Position numbers and translations under genes: made by a program. 8,867 bases of DNA from the NCBI GenBank assembly GCA_024682015.1, contig JAIKZT010000312.1, positions 1 to 8,867 of the forward strand. Reading direction: 5' to 3'. The stretch comes from Clostridia bacterium. GTDB taxonomy: Bacteria > Bacillota > Clostridia > Peptostreptococcales > Anaerovoracaceae. The notes below the pieces were generated by a model that did no database searches, was not told the DNA's origin, and saw only the letters and a list, made by a program, of their open reading frames with translations. Shown here piece by piece: positions 1 through 5,377 of the stretch; position 1 is the stretch's first letter; each line of letters starts with the position of its first letter.

Positions 1-625
1 GGTGAACCTCATCCGCAACCAGGAGAACGTTATTCTCCAGACAAATGTCGCCGACTTTCTTGAGTTCTTCCGGAGAGAAGACTCTCCCCGTCGGATTCTG
101 CGGAGAGCAGAGGAACATCATCTTGGCTCCCTTTGCTTTGACCGCCAGATCCTCGTAATCGATGACATACCGTCCGTTTTCATCCAGAATGAGCTGATTA
201 TCCACGACGACACGTCCGGTGACCCTCGTCGCATCCTCGAAATGATAGTATCCCGGGGTTTGAATGATTACCCTGTCTCCGGGCTGCGTATACGCAAACA
301 ATGCAACATACAGGGACGGAACGACCTGCTCGATGGGAACGATCCACTCGGGCTTAATGTCCCAGTTGTGTCTGGTCTTCATCCAGTTTTTGCAGGCTTC
401 CCGGAACTGCGGGGTCACGATGTGATATCCCCAGAGGCCGAAATCGACTTCTTTGTGCAATGCCTCGATGATGCAGGGCGCCGTGCGGAATTCCATGTCC
501 GCCACGGAAAGAGGCACCGTGCCCTGAGGCGGCTTTTGGCCTTTGGAATCCGCCATGATCGTGTATTTCCCGGTACCATGAACCCTTGGATCGCGGTCTA
601 CCAGTGTCGTAAAATCGTACTTCAT
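1..625 (-). CDS. MalY/PatB-type PLP aminotransferase or C-S lyase, C-terminus cut off by window edge
   Basis: Fold-type I PLP enzyme of the MalY/PatB group (aminotransferase class I/II), acting in the cytosol as a beta-lyase or aminotransferase. The ATG at 625-623 is preceded by a perfect AGGAGG (634-639) 8 bases upstream. The first 208 residues are visible. They begin MKYDFTTLVDRDP and contain the family signature VADMEFRTAP, the SPQNPTGRVF loop whose Asn contacts PLP, and VADEVH at the edge, where the Asp binds the pyridine nitrogen. The PLP lysine lies beyond the window. It is a paralogue of the gene at 6266-7462: an ungapped by-eye comparison gives about 133 of 208 identical residues. Unlike that copy it is a separate leftward unit, divergent from a YheO-type regulator, with visibly lower GC at third codon positions. 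Family assignment is firm; the substrate is unknown. Confidence 0.93.
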   Translation of the reverse strand, partial: MKYDFTTLVDRDPRVHGTGKYTIMADSKGQKPPQGTVPLSVADMEFRTAPCIIEALHKEVDFGLWGYHIVTPQFREACKNWMKTRHNWDIKPEWIVPIEQVVPSLYVALFAYTQPGDRVIIQTPGYYHFEDATRVTGRVVVDNQLILDENGRYVIDYEDLAVKAKGAKMMFLCSPQNPTGRVFSPEELKKVGDICLENNVLLVADEVH

Positions 626-725
626 GATTGCAGCCTCCTCTTCACCTGGAAGTCAAAGTCTTATGGGATCTGCCGCGCGGAAGATCTTACGTCTGCCGGA
701 ATGCAGGAGATCTCACCTTTGTTGT

Positions 726-743
726 AATAATAATTTTATTATT
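726..743. promoter_or_regulatory. AT-rich inverted repeat, possible operator for the leftward PLP gene
   Basis: Perfect 8-bp arms AATAATAA and TTATTATT are separated by TT. The repeat sits just downstream of the predicted leftward transcription start (about 746), a usual place for a repressor site. The divergent YheO-type regulator is the obvious candidate binder, but the AT-rich composition means it could also be chance. Confidence 0.4.
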
Positions 744-752
744 GGTAGAATA

Positions 753-781
753 AACATATCACCACCGCCCGGCATTGTCAA
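753..781 (-). promoter_or_regulatory. Sigma70-type promoter for the leftward PLP gene
   Basis: Read on the minus strand there is a consensus -35 TTGACA (781-776), a 17-bp spacer and a -10 TATGTT (758-753) preceded by TGA, which makes an extended -10. Transcription would start near 746 and leave a leader of about 120 nt before the ATG at 625. No clear riboswitch or attenuator was seen in that leader. Confidence 0.6.
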
Positions 782-818
782 CACGGGAAATATCTAAACT
801 ATTTATAAAATCCCCTGT

Positions 819-846
819 TTGACTTGTTCGCATTTCGTGATAAAAT
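819..846 (+). promoter_or_regulatory. Sigma70-type promoter for the YheO-type regulator
   Basis: -35 TTGACT at 819-824, 16-bp spacer, -10 TAAAAT at 841-846. Transcription would start near 853, inside a palindrome at 838-854, giving a leader of about 36 nt before the ATG at 889. Confidence 0.6.
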
Positions 847-854
847 TTTTATCA
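838..854. promoter_or_regulatory. 17-bp palindrome over the -10 and start of the regulator promoter
   Basis: Perfect dyad with 8-bp arms, TGATAAAA and TTTTATCA, around a single central T. It covers the -10 box and predicted start of the regulator's own promoter, so it is a good candidate for autoregulation. Its arms differ from those of the inverted repeat at 726-743. Confidence 0.45.
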
Positions 855-874
855 GAACATATTGTCAAACGTGT

Positions 875-880
875 GGGAGA
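875..880 (+). promoter_or_regulatory. Ribosome binding site deciding the start of the YheO-type regulator
   Basis: GGGAGA lies 8 bases before the ATG at 889. An in-frame TTG at 862 would add nine residues but would place this site inside the coding region and has no good Shine-Dalgarno sequence of its own, so 889 is preferred. Confidence 0.7.
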
Positions 881-888
881 ATCTTTTT

Positions 889-1560
889 ATGAGTACTGCC
901 GACATATTAGCCATGTACAAACCGCTTGTACCTTTCATCGCATCGATTTGCGGAAGCAGCTGCGAAGTGCTTCTTCACGATGTTAATAATCCAAGCAACG
1001 CTGTCATTGCCATAGAAAACGGATTCCATTCAGGCAGAAAGATCGGAAGTCCTTTGATCGCGGTAGCCCAACAGGTCATAAAAGAACAGACTTACAAGAA
1101 AAAGGACTACATCATCCGCTATACTTCAAAGGACAACGGGAAGGAACTGTTGTCCTATACCTATTTCATTAAGGATCCGGAAGGAAACCTGATCGGCGCG
1201 CTGGTCATCAACAAGGACACGACATCCATTGAGGAGCTGTATCGGATCGCCTGCACGCTGAAGGAACAGTTCCATCTGGATTCGGATACGGACAGGGATA
1301 CCGATACGAACCAGAGTTACAAAGAAGTGCTGGACATGCCCGCTTCGGATTTCCTTCACTTCCAGGTGAAGCGCATCATCGACGATGCCGGCGTGCACGT
1401 GCAAAGACTGACCCTGGATGAAAGGGTCACGCTGGTTCAGAAAATGAAGGAACAGGGAATCTTTGAAATGAAAGGCGCCGTTCGCGAGATTTCAAAGCAG
1501 CTGGACATCTCTGAGCCAACGGTTTACCGCTATCTGAACAAACCCGATCCATCCTTATAA
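889..1560 (+). CDS. YheO/DauR-type transcriptional regulator (YheO PAS plus HTH_22)
   Basis: DNA-binding regulator of 223 residues, close to the usual length of this family. Residues about 5-115 match the YheO-like PAS domain, with the hallmark stretch CEVLLHDVNNP at 25-35, followed by an IENGFHSGRKIG segment and KDPEGNLIGALVINKD. A Asp/Thr-rich linker follows at about 130-142. The C-terminal helix-turn-helix (about 191-218) reads AVREISKQLDISEPTVYRYL. Characterised relatives such as DauR respond to amino acids (D-arginine catabolism). Here it is divergent from the MalY/PatB-type gene at 1-625, so control of that gene is the simplest inference. Its own promoter carries a perfect palindrome at 838-854, which suggests autoregulation. 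The ligand cannot be predicted from the sequence. Confidence 0.92.
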   Translation: MSTADILAMYKPLVPFIASICGSSCEVLLHDVNNPSNAVIAIENGFHSGRKIGSPLIAVAQQVIKEQTYKKKDYIIRYTSKDNGKELLSYTYFIKDPEGNLIGALVINKDTTSIEELYRIACTLKEQFHLDSDTDRDTDTNQSYKEVLDMPASDFLHFQVKRIIDDAGVHVQRLTLDERVTLVQKMKEQGIFEMKGAVREISKQLDISEPTVYRYLNKPDPSL

Positions 1561-1612
1561 AACGGGGCTTTTCAGAGACTCAATTCACTCGACATTCACT
1601 TGAAATCAACAT

Positions 1613-1659
1613 GTTAAGGGGGTAATTTTTTGTAAACCGCAAAAAGTTACCCCCTTAAC
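1613..1659. repeat. Long inverted repeat (20-bp arms, 7-nt loop) between convergent genes
   Basis: Arms 1613-1632 and 1640-1659 (GTTAAGGGGGTAA against TTACCCCCTTAAC, then T-run against A-run, closed by G-C) pair over 20 bp. The single DNA mismatch (1626/1646) becomes a U-G wobble in plus-strand RNA. The loop is TAAACCG. No U-tract follows on either strand, so it is not a classical intrinsic terminator. It may be a transcription roadblock, an RNA-stabilising 3' structure for the regulator mRNA, or a small palindromic repeat element. Confidence 0.7.
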
Positions 1660-1684
1660 TCACGAATCCAGGCTGTCCCGCCAT

Positions 1685-1720
1685 AAAAAACACCCTGCCG
1701 GGCCTTGCGCCAGCAGCAGG
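1685..1720 (-). terminator. Intrinsic terminator of the thiolase-CoA-transferase-GntR operon
   Basis: On the minus strand a GC-rich stem opens with CCTGC (1720-1716) and closes with GCAGG (1698-1694), with G-U and bulge imperfections inside. It is followed by TG and a run of six T (1690-1685). It lies about 30 bases beyond the GntR stop codon. Confidence 0.65.
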
Positions 1721-1749
1721 ATGCCTTCTTTACTCGGTATATGGCCGGG

Positions 1750-2475
1750 TCACTCCGACTTTTCGACGCTGAGTTTGATGTCGGTCAGGTGCAGCGACAT
1801 CATTTCCCGCGCGCCGGCAGCGTCCCCGCGCTCGATCTTGTCGAAGATCGCCTGATGCGCCAGGATGGAGTTGTTGGAAACGGCTCCGCCGCTGTGCACC
1901 GTCATCTGGCGGGAGACCTCGAGCAGATTGTGCAGGTTATCGTAAATGCCCTGCAGCACTTCATTGTGCGCCGCCAGGATGATCTGATAGTGGATGGCCT
2001 GCGACTTTTCGCGCAGTTCACTCATCAGGTCCTCTTCGCCGCTGTTCACCCGCGCGCGCATGTACTTGACTTCCTGCAGCGTGCGCCGCATGGCGTCCAG
2101 GTCTTCCTGCGTGCGGTTCTTCGCCGCCAAGTACGCTGCAAAGCCCTCGAGCTCGATGCGCACCGCCAGGAATTGCTCCACGGTATGGCGGGTGACCACG
2201 GAAGACGTGCTGGTCTTCGTGAGCAGCTCTTCCGCGGGCAGGTTCTTCACGTAGGTGCCGCTGCCCTGCGAGCAGTCCAGCACGCCCGTGTATTCCAGGA
2301 TCTTGATGGCCTCCCGGATGGGCACGCGGCTGACGTTGAACCGCAGCGCCAGCTCCCGCTCCGAGGGAAGCCGGTCTCCGCACTTAAGATCGCCGCGCAT
2401 GATCATGGCTTTGATCTGGTCGATCACATATTCATAGTAACGTTCGCTGGAATCCGGTAATGCTCTGCCGGCCAT
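1750..2475 (-). CDS. GntR-family (FadR/FCD subgroup) transcriptional repressor
   Basis: Regulator of 241 residues. The N-terminal winged helix (about 11-78) has the GntR signature LKCGDRLPSERELALRFNVS followed by VPIREAIKILEYTGVL and GSGTYV. The C-terminal all-helical FCD effector domain spans about 100-235. Of the four metal ligands usual in FCD proteins (Asp-X3-His, His, His), the three histidines are present (H162, H207, H229), but the Asp four residues before the first His is Ser158, so metal or ligand binding may be altered. It is the last gene of the leftward operon: its AAGGAG (2485-2490) overlaps the TAA stop of the CoA-transferase gene, with 13 bases between the genes. It probably represses its own operon and the divergent BKACE operon through TGG-N4-CCA sites at 5201-5342. 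FCD proteins typically sense small organic acids. Confidence 0.94.
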   Translation of the reverse strand: MAGRALPDSSERYYEYVIDQIKAMIMRGDLKCGDRLPSERELALRFNVSRVPIREAIKILEYTGVLDCSQGSGTYVKNLPAEELLTKTSTSSVVTRHTVEQFLAVRIELEGFAAYLAAKNRTQEDLDAMRRTLQEVKYMRARVNSGEEDLMSELREKSQAIHYQIILAAHNEVLQGIYDNLHNLLEVSRQMTVHSGGAVSNNSILAHQAIFDKIERGDAAGAREMMSLHLTDIKLSVEKSE

Positions 2476-2488
2476 AGAATCTCACTCC

Positions 2489-3928
2489 TTACAGTACTTT
2501 AATAGCGTGCATGCCTGCGCCGCTCGCTTTTGCCTTTTCCACGTATGCCTTTAACTCGTCTTTGAACTTGGGGTGAGCGCACTTTTCGATCAGAAGATCC
2601 GCTCTTTCGTAGGCAGAGAGTCCGCGCAGATCCGCGAGGCCCTGCTCCGTTACGATGATCTCCGTATCGTGTTCCGTCTGATCCACATGACCCACATGAG
2701 GAACGATACAAGATATTGTACCATTTTTTGCTGTCGACAGGGTAGTAAAAATCGAAATTCCGGAATTTCTCGTGTAATCGCAGCTGCCGCCGATGCCGTT
2801 CATGATGTCCGTGCCGTTGACGTGGCTGGAATTGACGTTGCCCGCCAGATCCACCTCGATGGCCGTGTTCATCGCGATGCAGGACAGACGGCGGATGACT
2901 TCCGGCGCGTTCGTAACTTCCTGCGACCGGATGAGGATCTTGCCGCGGTACTTGTCCAGGTTCGCGTACAGCTCTTCCCGGCGATCCGGGGAGATCGTCA
3001 GAGCCGTGCCGCTGGCGCTCTTCACCTTGCCGGAGTCGATGAGGGACAGCACCGCGTCCTGCATGACCTCGGTATAGACGCTCAGGTTCTCCAGGTCGGA
3101 ATTGGCGATGCCTTCCAGCACGGCGTTCGCGACGCCGCCCACGCCGGACTGCAGGGGAGGCAGCGGGTCGGGCAGACGGCCGGCCTTCATCTCGTCCTTG
3201 AAGAACTGAATGATGTAGGAGGCGATCTTCTTCATGTCTTCGTCGGGTTCCTTCAGGTTCGCGTTCAGATCCTGCAGGGACGTCTTGACCACCGCGATGA
3301 CCTTGGACGGGTCACAGGCCGCGTAGGGCGTGCCGATGCGGTCGCCCGCCGACGTGATGGGGATGATCTGCGTGTTCGGCGCGCGCTTGAGCAGGAACAG
3401 GTCGTGGAAACCCTCGACCGACAGTGGGATCGTGTCGTTCACTTCGATGATGATCTTCTCCGCGTATTCTGTCAGCACGTCGATCATGCCCGCGGCCATG
3501 GAGGAGATGAGGCTGCCGTCCTCGCGGATCGCGGCGACCTCCAGGATGGCCAGGTCGATCTTGCCGAAATAGCCGTTGCGCACGAGATAGGGCGAATGGC
3601 TGACGTGCACGTCGCAGTACTGCACCTTGCCGGCATTGACGAGCTTGCGCAGGTCCTTGTTGCCCTGGAAGCCGTAGCGACGCGCCATGGCGCCGGAGCG
3701 GGCCAGGCTGCCGTCGAGCTGGTCGCCCACGTTGCCGCCCGCGATGATCGTAACGTGCATGTCCTCGCCGTTCTCCGCCCGCTTCGCGATGGCCATGGGA
3801 ACGGCTTTGGGATATCCGACCGCCGTAAATCCGCTGACGCCGATCACGCTGCCGGGTTTGACGAGCGCAGCCGCTTCGTCCGCGCTCATGATCTTGCTCT
3901 TCAGTGCTTCACACCGTATTCTTTCCAT
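2489..3928 (-). CDS. Acetyl-CoA hydrolase/CoA-transferase (Cat1/AarC-like)
   Basis: Cytosolic enzyme of 479 residues, about the usual length for the one-chain acetyl-CoA hydrolase/transferase family (Cat1 succinyl-CoA:CoA transferase, AarC, Ach1). Visible marks are the N-terminal GVSGFTAVGYPKAVP segment (29-44), the glycine-rich SGVGGVANAVLEGI (261-274), YTEVMQD (285-291) in which Glu287 is the expected catalytic glutamate forming the glutamyl-CoA thioester, then GIGGSCDYTRNSG and, near the C-terminus, HVGHVDQTEHD and TEQGLADLRGLS. It lies between thiolase and GntR. In this context a role in moving CoA onto acetoacetate, or from the acyl-CoA released by BKACE to acetate or another acid, is inferred; family members differ in donor and acceptor. 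A TTG at 3955 directly after the thiolase stop would add nine residues, but GAGGA 7 bases before the ATG at 3928 supports the shorter start. Confidence 0.93.
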   Translation of the reverse strand: MERIRCEALKSKIMSADEAAALVKPGSVIGVSGFTAVGYPKAVPMAIAKRAENGEDMHVTIIAGGNVGDQLDGSLARSGAMARRYGFQGNKDLRKLVNAGKVQYCDVHVSHSPYLVRNGYFGKIDLAILEVAAIREDGSLISSMAAGMIDVLTEYAEKIIIEVNDTIPLSVEGFHDLFLLKRAPNTQIIPITSAGDRIGTPYAACDPSKVIAVVKTSLQDLNANLKEPDEDMKKIASYIIQFFKDEMKAGRLPDPLPPLQSGVGGVANAVLEGIANSDLENLSVYTEVMQDAVLSLIDSGKVKSASGTALTISPDRREELYANLDKYRGKILIRSQEVTNAPEVIRRLSCIAMNTAIEVDLAGNVNSSHVNGTDIMNGIGGSCDYTRNSGISIFTTLSTAKNGTISCIVPHVGHVDQTEHDTEIIVTEQGLADLRGLSAYERADLLIEKCAHPKFKDELKAYVEKAKASGAGMHAIKVL

Positions 3929-3935
3929 ATATGTA

Positions 3936-3940
3936 TCCTC
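3936..3940 (-). promoter_or_regulatory. Ribosome binding site deciding the CoA-transferase start
   Basis: GAGGA on the minus strand, 7 bases before the ATG at 3928. It falls in the 27-base gap after the thiolase stop codon (3958-3956) and favours ATG over the upstream in-frame TTG at 3955. Confidence 0.65.
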
Positions 3941-3955
3941 GATCGTATTCTGCAA

Positions 3956-5155
3956 TTAGTCCACCAACTCCAGCATCGTGGCGCCGCCAAGGCCGCCGCC
4001 CATGCACAGGCAGGCGATGCCGTACTTCGTTCCCGTGCGCTTCATGCCGTGGACGAGCGTCGTCAGGATGCGCGCGCCGGTCGCTCCGAGGGGGTGACCC
4101 AGCGCAATGGCTCCGCCGCTGACGTTGACTTTCGCCTGATCCAGGCCGAGTTCGCGGATGACCGCCAGGCTCTGGGCCGCGAATGCTTCGTTCAGTTCGA
4201 CCATGCCCACTTTGTCCAGGCCGATGCCGGTCTTCTTGACGAGCTTCTGAACCGCGGAGACGGGGCCGATGCCCATGTAGCGGGGATCGACGCCGGTGAT
4301 GGCGTGGCCGACCACCTTCGCGATGGGCTTGACGCCCAGTTCCCTGACCTTTTCACCGCTCATCAGCAGCAGGACCGCCGCGGCGTCCGTTCTGCCGCAG
4401 GAGTTGCCCGCCGTGACCTTGCCCTTGCCGTCGAGGCGGAACACGGGCTTCAGCTTCGCGAGGCCTTCCATCGTGCTGGGACGGGGCTGTTCATCCGTGT
4501 CGAAGACGATGGGATCCGCCTTCTTCTGCGGGATGGTGATGGGAACGATCTCGTCTTTGAAGACACCGGCCTTGATGGCCTCGATGGCCCTCGTCTGGCT
4601 CTGCAGCGCGAAGGCGTCCATATCCTCACGGCTGATGTCGTATTTCTCCGCGACGTTCTCGGCCGTGTCGCCCATGCCGAAGACGCCGTAGGTTTCGTGG
4701 GGCTGCGCATTGCGGGCGCCTTCCACGATCGGGTCGTAGATCTGGCTGTTGCCCACGCCGTAGCCATATCTGGCGTTCCAGAGCTCAAAGTGCGTGTCGC
4801 TCATGGCTTCCACGCCGCCGGCCACCGCCACGTCGCAGTCGCCGCACAGGATGTCGTTGACCGCGCAGTTGACGGACTGCAGAGAAGAGCCGCACTGCAT
4901 CATCAACGTATACGCGGGAATGTGCTCGGGGTAACCGGCCTTCAGGGCCGCTACGCGCGCGATGTTGGAGGCCTTGGCGTTCTGCTTGACCTGGGCGATG
5001 ACGACTTCCTCCACGACGTCCGCGGAAACGCCGGTGCGTTCCAGGATGCTGCGGCAGACGATGGCGGCCATCTCGTCCGCGGTGAACTTCTTCAGCGTGC
5101 CGCCGATCTTGCCGCAGGCAGTGCGGACTGCGTCGATGATGTAAACTTCTCTCAT
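3956..5155 (-). CDS. Thiolase (acetyl-CoA C-acetyltransferase family)
   Basis: Cytosolic thiolase of 399 residues, the normal length for the acetoacetyl-CoA/3-ketoacyl-CoA thiolase family. The nucleophile is Cys88 in QCGSSLQSV. The other catalytic groups are Asn322 in NEAFAAQ, His354 in GGAIALGHPLGATG and Cys384 in CMGGG, so the active site is complete. Position 91 is Ser where most relatives have Gly (CGSG), a minor change next to the nucleophile. It is the first gene of the leftward operon, with AAGGAG 6 bases before the ATG. Beside a BKACE enzyme that releases acetoacetate and a CoA-transferase that could activate it, thiolytic cleavage of acetoacetyl-CoA to two acetyl-CoA is the most likely reaction. 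A longer 3-ketoacyl-CoA substrate or the biosynthetic direction cannot be excluded. Confidence 0.95.
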   Translation of the reverse strand: MREVYIIDAVRTACGKIGGTLKKFTADEMAAIVCRSILERTGVSADVVEEVVIAQVKQNAKASNIARVAALKAGYPEHIPAYTLMMQCGSSLQSVNCAVNDILCGDCDVAVAGGVEAMSDTHFELWNARYGYGVGNSQIYDPIVEGARNAQPHETYGVFGMGDTAENVAEKYDISREDMDAFALQSQTRAIEAIKAGVFKDEIVPITIPQKKADPIVFDTDEQPRPSTMEGLAKLKPVFRLDGKGKVTAGNSCGRTDAAAVLLLMSGEKVRELGVKPIAKVVGHAITGVDPRYMGIGPVSAVQKLVKKTGIGLDKVGMVELNEAFAAQSLAVIRELGLDQAKVNVSGGAIALGHPLGATGARILTTLVHGMKRTGTKYGIACLCMGGGLGGATMLELVD

Positions 5156-5200
5156 TCTAATCTCCTTCTACTGGTTGGGTCAGGATAACGATTGACAAAT

Positions 5201-5210
5201 TGGAATACCA
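5201..5210. promoter_or_regulatory. Candidate GntR operator at the thiolase-operon transcription start
   Basis: TGGAATACCA (TGGTATTCCA on the minus strand) spans the predicted leftward start near 5206. It shares the TGG-N4-CCA form of the site at 5325-5334 on the other side of the divergent region. FadR-type GntR proteins commonly bind short dyads of this TGG/CCA kind. The dyad is short, so support comes from position and recurrence. Confidence 0.5.
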
Positions 5211-5212
5211 TT

Positions 5213-5242
5213 ACTATAGCACAGGAGCATTTCGGTTGTCAC
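5213..5242 (-). promoter_or_regulatory. Sigma70-type promoter for the thiolase-CoA-transferase-GntR operon
   Basis: On the minus strand: -35 GTGACA (5242-5237), 18-bp spacer, -10 TATAGT (5218-5213). Predicted start is near 5206, leaving a leader of about 50 nt before the thiolase ATG. Confidence 0.6.
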
Positions 5243-5285
5243 CATAAAAATCAACACTTTTCCGCTTTTTTCACTTCATTTTCTC

Positions 5286-5314
5286 TTTACATCCCTCCTG
5301 TGGTATGATAAATT
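5286..5314 (+). promoter_or_regulatory. Sigma70-type promoter for the BKACE operon
   Basis: -35 TTTACA at 5286-5291, 17-bp spacer, -10 TAAATT at 5309-5314 preceded by TGA (extended -10). Predicted start near 5321, inside the dyad at 5317-5342. An alternative -10, TATGAT at 5304-5309, lacks a good -35. Confidence 0.55.
5301..5310 (+). promoter_or_regulatory. Possible secondary GntR half-site in the BKACE promoter
   Basis: TGGTATGATA matches the operator core TGGTATGCCA (5325-5334) at 8 of 10 positions and lies 24 bp upstream, overlapping the extended -10. It has no second half, so it is at most a weak auxiliary site. Confidence 0.3.
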
Positions 5315-5316
5315 AT

Positions 5317-5342
5317 CCCTAAAGTGGTATGCCACTTTAGGG
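5317..5342. promoter_or_regulatory. 26-bp perfect dyad, main candidate GntR operator
   Basis: Arms CCCTAAAGTGG (5317-5327) and CCACTTTAGGG (5332-5342) are perfectly complementary around TATG, giving the core TGGTATGCCA at 5325-5334. It covers the predicted start of the BKACE operon, so binding would block transcription initiation. No T-run follows, which argues against a terminator. The GntR/FCD protein encoded at 1750-2475 is the natural binder. Confidence 0.65.
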
Positions 5343-5377
5343 CAGCCGCGAGCTTAAGTCAAGCAAGGAGTGTATTT

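Noticed and set aside
2..727. 241-codon plus-strand open frame at the left edge
   Set aside because: The opposite strand encodes a clear PLP enzyme with conserved motifs and a perfect ribosome site; the plus-strand frame is its shadow.
2573..5188. 871-codon open frame on the plus strand
   Set aside because: It lies antisense to the complete thiolase and CoA-transferase genes; its Ala/Arg/His/Asp-rich product shows no domain. It is a by-product of GC-rich third positions.
5317..5342. Dyad read as an intrinsic terminator
   Set aside because: No T-run follows on either strand and it sits at a predicted transcription start between divergent genes, so an operator is the better reading.
5156..5377. 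Sigma54 (-24/-12) promoter for the BKACE operon, prompted by the enhancer-binding protein at the right edge
   Set aside because: No TGGCAC-N5-TTGCA-like element was found there; the visible boxes are of sigma70 type.
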